Assembly (NCBI GenBank): GCA_035762545.1
Contig: DASTOM010000024.1
Location: 62,001-126,000, forward strand
From: JANQRA01 sp035762545
Lineage (GTDB): Bacteria > Actinomycetota > Acidimicrobiia > Spongiisociales > ZC4RG35
Reading direction: 5' to 3'
DNA length: 64,000 nucleotides
The notes under the pieces were generated by a model, which ran no database searches, was not told where the DNA came from, and saw only the letters and a program-made list of their open reading frames with translations. The translations under genes were made by a program, and so were the position numbers. This document shows positions 16,744 through 24,795 of this stretch, piece by piece; position 1 is the stretch's first letter, and the number at the start of each line of letters is the position of its first letter.

Positions 16744-19467
16744 ATGCCTTCAGAACTCGGCGAGATCGTTGGAGACGATTGGAGCCACCAGCTTCCCGAC
16801 ATCGATCCGCTGGAGACGCAGGAGTGGCTCGACTCACTCGACGCCGTCGCCGCCGAACATGGGCCGGTTCGCGCCCGCTTCATCCTGGCCCGGCTCCTCG
16901 AGAGAGCTCACGACGAGCATCTCGGGATCCCGGTGGTCGTGACGACCCCATACATCAACACGATCCCGGCATCGCTTCAGCCCGAGTTCCCCGGAGACGA
17001 GGAGATCGAACGGAGGATTCGGCGATTCATCCGATGGAACGCCGCGGTGATGGTGGTCAAAGCCAACCACCGGGAGAAGGGCATCGGCGGGCATCTGTCC
17101 ACATTCGCCTCCTCGGCGACCCTCTACGAGATCGGGTTCAACCACTTCTTCAGGGGGAAGAACGCCCCGGGTGGCGGGGACTACATCTACATCCAGGGGC
17201 ACGCCGCGCCCGGAACGTATGCCCGGGCCTACCTCGAGGGTCGATTCGACGAGAAGCAGCTCGACAACTTTCGCTTCGAGATCGGAGGCGACGGACTGTC
17301 GTCTTACCCTCATCCCCGTCTCATGCCCCACTTCTGGGAGTTCCCCACGGTGTCGATGGGACTGGGCCCGATCAACTCGATCTATCACGCCAGATTCAAC
17401 AAATACCTGGAGAACCGCGGGCTCGATGACACCTCCAACTCGCGGGTGTGGTGTTTCATCGGTGACGGCGAGACCGACGAGCCGGAAACGCTTGGGGCCA
17501 TCTCCCTGGCGGCACGGGAGAGACTCGACAACCTGACCTGGGTCATCAACTGCAACCTGCAGCGTCTCGACGGCCCGGTTCGTGGCAACGGCCAGATAAT
17601 CACCGAACTGGAGGCGGTCTTCCAAGGTGCCGGCTGGAACGTGATCAAGGTGATCTGGGGAAGCGGCTGGGACGACCTCCTGGCGAAGGACGACGAGGGT
17701 GCCCTGGTGAACGTCATGTCGAGCACCGTCGACGGTGAATACCAGCGTTACAAGGCGGAAGACGGCGCCTTCGTCAGGGACCACTTCTTCGGCAAGGACC
17801 CCCGCACCAAGGAGCTCGTCGCTGACATGTCGGACGACGAGATCTGGAATCTGCGTCGCGGTGGGCTCGACTATCGCAAGATCTACGCCGCGTACAAGGT
17901 GGCGACCGAGCTGAACAACGGAAGACCCACGGTCATCCTCGCCAAGACGATCAAGGGCTGGACCCTGGGCCCGGATGTCGAGGGACGAAATGCGACCCAC
18001 CAGATCAAGGAGCTGACCAACAAACAACTCATGGCCCTGAGGACCACCCTGCATCTCGAGAACGAGATTCCGGAGGAGTCGCTGAGCGGCGACAACGTGC
18101 CCCCCTACTTCAGACCAGGCCCGGGCACTCCAGAATACGAGTACCTGATGGCGAGACGGCAGGAGCTGGGCGGCCCTATCCCGGAACGGAGAGTCCCGCC
18201 GGTCGACCTGCAACTCCCTCCGGACGAGGCATACGAAGAGGTGATGGCGGGATCGGGCAAGGTCGAGGCCTCGACTACATCGGCTTTCACCCGCCTGCTC
18301 CGCTCCCTGGCCCGCTCCGAGGGATTTGGGCCACATGTCGTCCCCATCGTGCCCGACGAGGCTCGCACCTTCGGGATGGACTCGTTGTTCCGCGAGTTGA
18401 AGATCTACGCCCCACAGGGCCAGCTGTACGAGCCGGTCGACGCCTCGATGCTGCTCTCGTACGCAGAGGCCCAGAACGGCCAGATTCTCGAGGAGGGGAT
18501 CACCGAGGCCGGCTCGATCGCTTCATGGACGGCAGCCGGGATGTCGTATTCCACCAGAGGCATACCGATGGTCCCGTTCTTCATCTTCTACTCGATGTTC
18601 GGGTTCCAGCGGGTCGGAGATCTCATCTGGAACGCCTCCGACGCCCGGGTGCGAGGATTTCTCCTAGGAGCCACGGCCGGACGCACGACGCTCGCCGGGG
18701 AGGGGCTGCAGCACCAGGACGGCCACAGCCTCGTCCTCGCCTCGACGGTGCCGGTCTGCCAGGCCTACGACCCTGCGTTCGCCTACGAACTGGGCACCAT
18801 CGTCCAGCGGGGCATCAAACGGATGTATGGAGACGAACCGGACGACGTCTTCTACTACCTCACGGTCTACAACGAGAACTACGCCCAGCCGCCGCGTCCC
18901 GAGGGGGCGGAGCAGGGGATCATGGACGGTCTCTACAAATGGGCCGACGCTCCTGCGGGTACCGACCAGGACGTGGTCATTCTCTTCTCCGGGACGGCCA
19001 ACCTCGCCGCCCGCGAGGCCCAGGAGGAACTGGCACAGCACTACGGGGTGGGCGCCGAGCTGTGGTCGGCGACCTCGTACAAGAAGCTGCGCGAGCAGGC
19101 GCTCAAGGTGGAACGGTGGAACCGTCTCCACCCCGAGGCCGAACCGCGGATTCCCCTGGTGACGAAACTGATGGACGGAACCACCGGGCCGATCGTGGCC
19201 GTCACCGACTTCATGACGATGGTCCCCGATCAGGTCGCCAAGTGGATCCCCCGGGACTACATCGTCCTCGGCACCGACGGGTACGGCCGCTCCGATAGCC
19301 GTGCCAACCTCAGGAACTTCTTCGAAACCGACACGGGCCATGTGGTCATGGCAGCACTCTCGGGTCTGGTGCGTTCCGGCCGGATGAAGCCCGGTGCGGT
19401 GACCGATGCCATGGAGCGCTACGAGATCGACCCGGAGGCCCCCGACCCGGCACACGCTCACAAATGA
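16744..19467 (+). CDS. aceE: Pyruvate dehydrogenase E1 component, homodimeric
   Basis: Thiamin-diphosphate enzyme that decarboxylates pyruvate and acetylates the E2 lipoyl domain. The 907-residue length fits the homodimeric AceE family. Seen: INTIPASLQPEFPGD near the N-terminus, GHAAPGTYARAYLEGR, the ThDP motif GDGETDEPE through INCNLQRLDGPVRGNG (about 240-280), GRPTVILAKTIKGW, and a C-terminal transketolase fold with EGLQHQDGHS and LGTDGYGRSDSR. E2 and E3 genes are not in the window. The stop overlaps the next ATG (ATGA), coupling it to the rhodanese-ThiF gene. Confidence 0.96.
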   Translation: MPSELGEIVGDDWSHQLPDIDPLETQEWLDSLDAVAAEHGPVRARFILARLLERAHDEHLGIPVVVTTPYINTIPASLQPEFPGDEEIERRIRRFIRWNAAVMVVKANHREKGIGGHLSTFASSATLYEIGFNHFFRGKNAPGGGDYIYIQGHAAPGTYARAYLEGRFDEKQLDNFRFEIGGDGLSSYPHPRLMPHFWEFPTVSMGLGPINSIYHARFNKYLENRGLDDTSNSRVWCFIGDGETDEPETLGAISLAARERLDNLTWVINCNLQRLDGPVRGNGQIITELEAVFQGAGWNVIKVIWGSGWDDLLAKDDEGALVNVMSSTVDGEYQRYKAEDGAFVRDHFFGKDPRTKELVADMSDDEIWNLRRGGLDYRKIYAAYKVATELNNGRPTVILAKTIKGWTLGPDVEGRNATHQIKELTNKQLMALRTTLHLENEIPEESLSGDNVPPYFRPGPGTPEYEYLMARRQELGGPIPERRVPPVDLQLPPDEAYEEVMAGSGKVEASTTSAFTRLLRSLARSEGFGPHVVPIVPDEARTFGMDSLFRELKIYAPQGQLYEPVDASMLLSYAEAQNGQILEEGITEAGSIASWTAAGMSYSTRGIPMVPFFIFYSMFGFQRVGDLIWNASDARVRGFLLGATAGRTTLAGEGLQHQDGHSLVLASTVPVCQAYDPAFAYELGTIVQRGIKRMYGDEPDDVFYYLTVYNENYAQPPRPEGAEQGIMDGLYKWADAPAGTDQDVVILFSGTANLAAREAQEELAQHYGVGAELWSATSYKKLREQALKVERWNRLHPEAEPRIPLVTKLMDGTTGPIVAVTDFMTMVPDQVAKWIPRDYIVLGTDGYGRSDSRANLRNFFETDTGHVVMAALSGLVRSGRMKPGAVTDAMERYEIDPEAPDPAHAHK

Positions 19468-20618
19468 CCAGATATCGGGATCTCGTCGCCGCCGCCAAGG
19501 CCCGGATCGAGGAGCTGAGCCCGGTCGAGGTTCGAGAGCGGCTCGACCAGGTAACCGTCATCGACGTCCGCGAGTCGGACGAGTTCGGTCAGGGTGCGGT
19601 TGCCGGAGCCCTGTTCCTGCCCCGTGGTCTCCTCGAACGTGACATCGATGCGATGGTTCCCGATCGCGCCACTCCGCTGGTTCTGTACTGCGCGGCCGGC
19701 AACCGCTCGGCGTTGGCCGCCGCGACCCTCCTCGACCTCGGGTATGAAAGTGTCACTTCGATGATCGGCGGGTTCGACGGTTGGAAGGCCGCCGGCCTGC
19801 CCTGGGGGGACCCGACCGGGCTCACCGCCGAACAGAAGACCCGATACGCCCGACACGTGCGACTCCCCGAAGTCGGCGAGGCCGGTCAGCTCCGCCTCCT
19901 CGAAGCACGCGTCCTCCTCATTGGCGCCGGAGGCCTCGGATCACCGGCGGCCCTCTATCTGGCCGCGGCAGGCGTAGGCACCATCGGGATCGTCGATGAC
20001 GACGTGGTCGACTCCTCGAACCTGCAGCGTCAGGTGATCCACAACGTCGAGCGGATCGGAATGGCAAAGACCGATTCGGCCCGGGAGACGCTTACCGCAC
20101 TCAACCCCGACGTGAAGGTCGAGACCCATCGGGAACGCCTCCTCGCCGGCAGCGCCTTGCGGATCATGAGCGGCTACGACGTCGTGGTGGACGGTGGCGA
20201 CAACTTCCCGACCCGATACCTGGTCAATGACGCCGCCCTTCACCTCGGTGTCCCCGTTGTCCACGGTTCGATCTTCCGATTCGAGGGCCAGGTCTCGGTG
20301 TTCTCGCCGTGGGAGGGGCCTTGTTACCGCTGCCTCCATCCGGAGGCCCCGCCACCGGAGGTTGCTCCTTCGTGTGCTGAAGCCGGGGTTTTCGGGGTCC
20401 TCCCGGGAGTGATCGGCTCGATCCAGGCGATGGAGACGATCAAGCTCCTGCTCGGTATCGGCGACACCCTTCTGGGTCGTCTCATGGTCTATGACGCCCT
20501 GGAACAGGACTTCGCCACGATGACCGTGAAACGAGACCCGGATTGTGCGGCATGTTCCGATCGGGACCGCCTCCCCGACCTCGTGGACTATGACCAGACC
20601 TGCCGCGTTCCTGCCTGA
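19464..20618 (+). CDS. Rhodanese-ThiF/MoeB fusion: sulfur-carrier adenylyltransferase/sulfurtransferase
   Basis: A 384-residue fusion. Residues about 15-115 form a rhodanese domain with active loop YCAAGNRS (Cys76), which can carry a persulfide. Residues about 120-384 form an E1-like ThiF/MoeB domain: nucleotide loop GAGGLGS (154-160), D178DD/NLQRQ, zinc ligands CYRC (287, 290) and CAAC (361, 364), and conserved Cys304 in APSCAEAG. Such enzymes adenylate the C-terminal GG of a ubiquitin-like sulfur carrier and convert it to a thiocarboxylate. In MoeZ the rhodanese is C-terminal; here the order is reversed. It overlaps aceE by 4 bp and the JAMM gene by 29 bp. No carrier gene is visible. Confidence 0.9.
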   Translation: MTRYRDLVAAAKARIEELSPVEVRERLDQVTVIDVRESDEFGQGAVAGALFLPRGLLERDIDAMVPDRATPLVLYCAAGNRSALAAATLLDLGYESVTSMIGGFDGWKAAGLPWGDPTGLTAEQKTRYARHVRLPEVGEAGQLRLLEARVLLIGAGGLGSPAALYLAAAGVGTIGIVDDDVVDSSNLQRQVIHNVERIGMAKTDSARETLTALNPDVKVETHRERLLAGSALRIMSGYDVVVDGGDNFPTRYLVNDAALHLGVPVVHGSIFRFEGQVSVFSPWEGPCYRCLHPEAPPPEVAPSCAEAGVFGVLPGVIGSIQAMETIKLLLGIGDTLLGRLMVYDALEQDFATMTVKRDPDCAACSDRDRLPDLVDYDQTCRVPA

Positions 20619-20958
20619 CGATCTCGGCCAGGAGATCATCGACCACTGTCTCTCCGAGTTACCCAACGAGGGCTGCGGGCTCGTGGCGGTATCGGTCGGA
20701 AGGGTGGTCAGCGTCTACCCCACGTCGAACTCGGACTCGTCCCCGAGCTCGTTCACGATCCCTCCTGAGGAGCACTACGCCGCCTTGACCGACGCCGAGT
20801 CGAACGGCTGGGAGATAGGTGGTGTGTTCCACTCCCACCCTGCCGGACCGGCGGCGATGTCGTCGACCGACCTCGCCAGGGCGCTGGAACCGGACTGGAC
20901 CTACTTCGTTGTCGGACTCGACGGCGACCGCCCGACGATCTCGGCCCACACGATCTGA
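20590..20958 (+). CDS. JAMM/MPN+ metallopeptidase (Mec-like)
   Basis: A 122-residue zinc peptidase with the complete JAMM signature: Glu27 in LPNEGCG and HSHPAGPAAMSSTD (His81, His83, Ser91, Asp94). Bacterial members next to MoeZ-type enzymes (Mec of mycobacteria) cleave an added residue such as cysteine from a thiocarboxylated sulfur-carrier protein. The ATG at 20590 lies inside the preceding gene, 29 bp before its stop, and gives the usual N-terminus (fold starts near PDDLGQEIIDH). No signal peptide. The context supports a sulfur-transfer role; the exact substrate is inferred. Confidence 0.88.
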   Translation: MTRPAAFLPDDLGQEIIDHCLSELPNEGCGLVAVSVGRVVSVYPTSNSDSSPSSFTIPPEEHYAALTDAESNGWEIGGVFHSHPAGPAAMSSTDLARALEPDWTYFVVGLDGDRPTISAHTI

Positions 20959-21078
20959 GTCAGCAAGCACGATGGGAGTTGGCTCCGCAACCAGTCGTAA
21001 CGCGTCCGGTCACCCTTCCCCTCCGCCACGTAGCGCTGCCGGAAGGCTTTCGGCGGCGTCCCGATCCGGCTCGGGGGT

Positions 21079-21110
21079 TGTTGTCCGTTAACGGCCGGTC
21101 ACGGACAACA
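21079..21110. promoter_or_regulatory. 10-bp perfect inverted repeat upstream of the MOSC gene
   Basis: TGTTGTCCGT (21079-21088) and ACGGACAACA (21101-21110) are perfect reverse complements separated by 12 bp, 47 bp before the MOSC start. No T-run follows, so an operator or an mRNA hairpin is more likely than a terminator. The rest of the 198-bp gap (20959-21156) shows nothing I can name apart from a weak TACTGT near the start codon. Confidence 0.4.
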
Positions 21111-21156
21111 TGGTGATCATGGTGGCTCTGCCGCATGCACAGGCCATACTGTTCCG

Positions 21157-21693
21157 ATGCGCCGAACCACGGAAGAGCTCGAGAGCTTCCTCGCCAACAT
21201 CCTCGCCGCTCCCAAGGACGCCGGTCCGATCGAGATGATCGTGCGTCGCCCCGGGGAGGATCAGCGGGAGATCGTCGAGACCGCTGAGCTCAGCGCCAGC
21301 GAAGGCCTTGTCGGAGACAACTGGATCATGAGGGTGGACGAGACCGGTGAGCCGCACATGGCCGCCCAACTGACACTGATGAACGCCCGGGTCGCCGACG
21401 CGGTCGCTTTGACCCGTGATCGCTGGCCCCTGGCCGGCGACCAGATCTACGTCGACCTCGACATCTCACACGAGAACCTCCCGGCAGGCTCCCGTATCAA
21501 GGTCGGCGAGGCGGTAGTCGAGATCTCAGAGGTGCCCCACACCGGGTGTGCCAAGTTCTCGGGGAGGTTCGGCGCCGACGCCCTCCGCTTCGCCAACGTC
21601 GGCCCCGGAAGGGAAAACCGTTTTCGCGGAGTGAACGCCTTCATCGTCGAAGGTGGTTCGATCGCCGTCGGCGACAAGGTCACCAAGCTATAG
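21157..21693 (+). CDS. MOSC domain protein
   Basis: A 178-residue stand-alone MOSC (molybdenum cofactor sulfurase C-terminal) domain. Seen: GLVGDNW (50-56), GDQIYVDLDIS, LPAGSRIKVGEAVVEIS and the conserved cysteine in HTGCAKF (Cys131), followed by RGVNAFIVEGG. MOSC proteins bind Moco or transfer sulfur; those of the YiiM type act on N-hydroxylated substrates. No signal peptide. It stands alone on the plus strand behind a 198-bp gap with an inverted repeat, and may have its own promoter. A MoaB/MogA-type gene 4 kb away shows that the host makes Moco. Confidence 0.85.
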   Translation: MRRTTEELESFLANILAAPKDAGPIEMIVRRPGEDQREIVETAELSASEGLVGDNWIMRVDETGEPHMAAQLTLMNARVADAVALTRDRWPLAGDQIYVDLDISHENLPAGSRIKVGEAVVEISEVPHTGCAKFSGRFGADALRFANVGPGRENRFRGVNAFIVEGGSIAVGDKVTKL

Positions 21694-21712
21694 CCGACTC
21701 CCCCGGGTCGGC
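21693..21712. terminator. Hairpin between convergent genes
   Basis: GCCGACTC and GGGTCGGC pair as an 8-bp stem (one T-G wobble) with a CCCC loop, starting at the last base of the MOSC stop codon and ending 9 bp before the multicopper oxidase stop. The position between convergent stops suggests a bidirectional terminator. No U-tract is present. Confidence 0.5.
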
Positions 21713-21720
21713 TCGACCCA

Positions 21721-22761
21721 TCAGATTGCAGCGAACCAGCCCATCGCTCCCCGATCGGCGAGCCAGTGCTGGTGCGGATGGAACATGTACCTCCCGTAGT
21801 CCGGGAGGCTGAACTCGATCATGGCACGCTGACCCTGGGCGAGGGCGATGGTGTCGTCCCTGAAGGTGGCGCTGTCACCGATACCGGCGGGATACACATC
21901 GAATGTCTGGGAATGAAGATGGAACGACGCCAGCGACTCGTATTCGAGGAGATTGACGATGTACGCCCTGACCGGCTCGTCTCTGCTCACCTTGATCGGG
22001 AACTGATCGAAGAATCCGGCGATTCCGTTCCAAGCCACCACGCCATTGCGGCCGATGGTCTCGTTGGAGAAACCGGACAGGAGCAGGGAGACCTCTTGAG
22101 CGGGACGCCGCCCACCCATCGGGTCGACGATCATCATCCCGTAGAGCCCTCGGGCGATGTGCTCGGCCAGCGGTGCAGTGTGGCAGTGGTAGGGATGCAA
22201 CCCGGCGGGGCCGGCGTCGATCTCGTAGGTGAAGTCCCCACCCGGCGGGATCGGCTCCCAACCATCCATCTCGGGTCTGTGGGCGCCATGGAAGTGGATC
22301 GAGTGGGGATGCCCGGTGTGGTTCTCCAGGTGAATTCTGAGGACATCCCCCTCCGAGGCCCTGATGATGGGTGCGGGAACCGTCCCGTTGTAGGTCCACG
22401 CCTCGATGAAGACCTCGTGGCCCACCTCGATGAGACGCTCCTCCACCCGCATCTCGATCTCCCTGACCGTTCCCGGGGGTCGACCGTCAGGTGGAGGGGG
22501 GAGGGTGAGTTCGTCGAGCGCATTTGCGCCGAGACCGCGTGGCGGTCCGAATCCCTGCCCGTAGATGGTGTCGAGAACGTCTTCACCGACAGTCATCTCG
22601 TGGTTCGACTGATAGACGTCTTCGGTCGGGGACGGGGACGGGGACGTGGCGTCGCGGGCCGCGGCCCCGATCAACGACCCTCCGAGCAGTGCGGCCCCAC
22701 CGAGACCTGCCTTCTTGAGGAGGTCGCGCCTGGACACCCCTTCCGGGGACGAATCGGTCAT
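21721..22761 (-). CDS. Tat-exported two-domain multicopper oxidase
   Basis: A 346-residue exported copper oxidase. The N-terminus has a Tat signal (SRRDLLKKAGLGGAALLGG) and an SPSPSP linker. Two cupredoxin domains carry four His pairs that can form a trinuclear cluster: H156xH158, H192-C-H194, H281xH283 and H330xH332. The only T1 Cys (Cys193) is in domain 1, with H201 and a nearby Met as candidate ligands. Domain 2 has HPHQH with no Cys, so this looks like a type-C two-domain enzyme. ATG 22761 is 2 bp from the upstream stop, and it is the last gene of a four-gene operon. Substrate (nitrite, phenols or metal ions) cannot be called. Confidence 0.87.
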   Translation of the reverse strand: MTDSSPEGVSRRDLLKKAGLGGAALLGGSLIGAAARDATSPSPSPTEDVYQSNHEMTVGEDVLDTIYGQGFGPPRGLGANALDELTLPPPPDGRPPGTVREIEMRVEERLIEVGHEVFIEAWTYNGTVPAPIIRASEGDVLRIHLENHTGHPHSIHFHGAHRPEMDGWEPIPPGGDFTYEIDAGPAGLHPYHCHTAPLAEHIARGLYGMMIVDPMGGRRPAQEVSLLLSGFSNETIGRNGVVAWNGIAGFFDQFPIKVSRDEPVRAYIVNLLEYESLASFHLHSQTFDVYPAGIGDSATFRDDTIALAQGQRAMIEFSLPDYGRYMFHPHQHWLADRGAMGWFAAI

Positions 22762-22763
22762 TC

Positions 22764-24434
22764 CTAGACGATTCCCCCGACGAGCATCCCGAGGAAGACG
22801 AACACGAGGTAGACGCCCATCCCCCCGGCGAGGAGGACCCAGCGGTAGGTGGCGGGGATCCTGCTCCGACCGAACACGTAGTAGCCGATCACCCCGAGGA
22901 AAGGGATGGCCAGGATGGCGAGCATCCACCCGACGACGGCACCCTTGCTGAGGTCGTCACGTCTCGAGATGAGCTCCCAGATCGCGATCACCACCCATGC
23001 GGCATACAGGGCGAGCGGTAGCACGTAGGCGTAGAGGCCCAGGAAGCCTCCGATCGTCGAGGCGAAGGTGACGCCCATGATGTTGAATCCCTTCTGTTGG
23101 GTGACTTCGATTCCTTCTGGAGTCGCCGGCAACTCGATCGAGTCGATGTCCGGCTCGGCCGCGGCGAACACATTCACCGCGGGGACTACTGGAGCCTCGG
23201 CCCCGCCCGGCATCTGAGGCTGGGGCTCGGGGTGGGGCAGATCGCCGTGGAAGACCTCCGGGGTCATTTCGAGATTCGCTTCTATGGCCCTGCCGAGGAG
23301 GGCGCTGAGCGACCCGATCTCGAAGAGGGCCGGGAACCGCACGCCTTCACACCTCTGGGTGAACTGCATCGCCGGGGGCATCGTCTCGACGATCGAGTTC
23401 CCGGCGAAACAGGTTCCCGATTGGGCGGGTCCCGACATGGTGAGACTGGCGAGCCCCACACCTTCGACAGTGTTGTCGACGATCGTGTTGCCTGCCGTCA
23501 TCCAGACGTTCTTGTCGACCAGCGGATGGAGATAGATGCCCGACATCGGATGGTTGACCACCAGATTCCTGGCGACGAAGAAGTCACGTGCGCCGGTCAG
23601 GATCATGCCGTTGCCCTGAGCGATCCACTGGGCGCCTTTGAACGGGAAAGTCCGGTGCCCGTTGTCGTGGATGACGTTGCCGACGACCGTCACGTCCTCG
23701 ACCGGCGGCAACAGCTCTCCGTCCCACGAGTTGGGGGAGATCCCAGATCCGTTGTACCGGAACACATTGTTGACCAGGTACATGTTGGTCGAGGCATTCG
23801 AGCCGGAGTAGCCGAGTCCCGAGTACTCGCCTATCGAGTCGGTGATCACGGCGTCGCACGGATTGCACTGGCCGACGTAGAAGGCAGCATCGGGTGACCC
23901 GGTGGCATAGGAGTGTTCGAACAACCCGTCGCCGGAGTCGAAGGCGTAGATCCCGTAGTCACCGTTGTTGACCGCGGTCACATAAGAGGCGCGGTAGCCC
24001 CGCACCCCGGACCAGTAGACCCCGTTGAGTGTGTGGTTTCGGGTCGTCAGGTTCTCCACGACCACTCCGTCGGTGAACAGCGCCTGGATGCCGTTGGCCC
24101 GCTCGAACTCGCCGTCGATGATCACCTCGTTGCGGTCCACGCCCCGGATGGTCACACCCGGAGTTCTCACATCCACCGCCTCGCGATAGATGCCACGGTC
24201 GATGAGGACCAGGTCACCGGGCTCGGCTGCATCGACGGCCGCCTGGATTGTCGGATAGTCACCCGGAACATCCCTCGTGTTGCCGGACCACTCTGCTGGC
24301 GACTCCGTGGACGGGTCGCCCACGGCGGCGGGGGAAGGGTTCCCGGGTGGCGGGCCGGCGCAGGCCGCAAGCGCCAGGGCTCCGGCGACGATGAGGAGAA
24401 CGAATCCCCCCCGGCGATCACCCCTCGCCGACAA
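22764..24434 (-). CDS. Parallel beta-helix lipoprotein with C-terminal PLDc_N-like membrane region
   Basis: A 556-residue protein. The TTG start at 24434 gives a canonical lipoprotein signal (LLIVAGALALAAC, lipid Cys25); ATG 24467 or GTG 24458 would add 8-11 residues. Residues about 45-370 read as a right-handed beta-helix (PbH1/NosD-like): YPTIQAAVDAAEPGD, then many GNxI, NNVF and GNVIHDN turns. A CNPC pair and two later Cys (SGTC, TQRC) may form disulfides. After a Pro-rich linker, the last 110 residues hold about four membrane helices including IWELISRRDDLSKG and GVIGYYVFGRSR, the PLDc_N pattern. NosD-type helices assist copper-enzyme maturation, a tempting parallel given the neighbours. 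Confidence 0.8.
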   Translation of the reverse strand: MSARGDRRGGFVLLIVAGALALAACAGPPPGNPSPAAVGDPSTESPAEWSGNTRDVPGDYPTIQAAVDAAEPGDLVLIDRGIYREAVDVRTPGVTIRGVDRNEVIIDGEFERANGIQALFTDGVVVENLTTRNHTLNGVYWSGVRGYRASYVTAVNNGDYGIYAFDSGDGLFEHSYATGSPDAAFYVGQCNPCDAVITDSIGEYSGLGYSGSNASTNMYLVNNVFRYNGSGISPNSWDGELLPPVEDVTVVGNVIHDNGHRTFPFKGAQWIAQGNGMILTGARDFFVARNLVVNHPMSGIYLHPLVDKNVWMTAGNTIVDNTVEGVGLASLTMSGPAQSGTCFAGNSIVETMPPAMQFTQRCEGVRFPALFEIGSLSALLGRAIEANLEMTPEVFHGDLPHPEPQPQMPGGAEAPVVPAVNVFAAAEPDIDSIELPATPEGIEVTQQKGFNIMGVTFASTIGGFLGLYAYVLPLALYAAWVVIAIWELISRRDDLSKGAVVGWMLAILAIPFLGVIGYYVFGRSRIPATYRWVLLAGGMGVYLVFVFLGMLVGGIV

Positions 24435-24795
24435 TGAGGGTCCCGGCCATTCCGTCACCTTCAGCATTTCCGTGCAAGGTACAGAAGAACGTGTAGGTGC
24501 CGGCGGTGTCGTACGTCAAGAGTGCCTCGTCACCCTCGAGTTGCTCGAGGCTGCCGAACACCGACTCGGTGGACCATTGGCCGCCGGCGTCGACGGCATT
24601 GTGCGGGTTGCGACCGGCTCCTACCCAGGTGACGGTGCCACCGACCGGGATCTCGATCTCGGTGTACTGGAAGCGATTGTCGTACATTGCGACGGTGACG
24701 TCCTGGGCCTCGATGGACTCGCCCTCGTCGGACCCCCCACACGCGACCAAGAGGATGGCACCCGCGAGTGCGAGTGCCCGAAGATGCGATTTCAC
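24418..24795 (-). CDS. Blue-copper (plastocyanin/azurin-like) lipoprotein
   Basis: A 125-residue cupredoxin anchored as a lipoprotein (ALAGAILLVAC, lipid Cys19). Type-1 copper ligands are visible: His65 (NPHNAVDAG), Cys105 and His108 (FFCTLHG) and Met116 (GDGMAGTL), as in plastocyanin and halocyanin. It is a probable extracytoplasmic single-electron carrier. The GTG start overlaps the CoxG-like gene stop (GTGA), and its 3' end overlaps the beta-helix gene start. The neighbouring multicopper oxidase is the obvious electron-transfer partner, though this is inferred from context. Confidence 0.9.
   Translation of the reverse strand: MKSHLRALALAGAILLVACGGSDEGESIEAQDVTVAMYDNRFQYTEIEIPVGGTVTWVGAGRNPHNAVDAGGQWSTESVFGSLEQLEGDEALLTYDTAGTYTFFCTLHGNAEGDGMAGTLIVGEG

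Noticed and set aside
16834..18336. 500-codon open frame antisense to aceE
   Set aside because: aceE is certain; the antisense frame is a high-GC codon-bias shadow with no recognisable domain.
22620..22650. Short GGGGAC repeat that could be a microsatellite or regulatory repeat
   Set aside because: It encodes the SPSPSP linker after the Tat signal of the multicopper oxidase and needs no other explanation.
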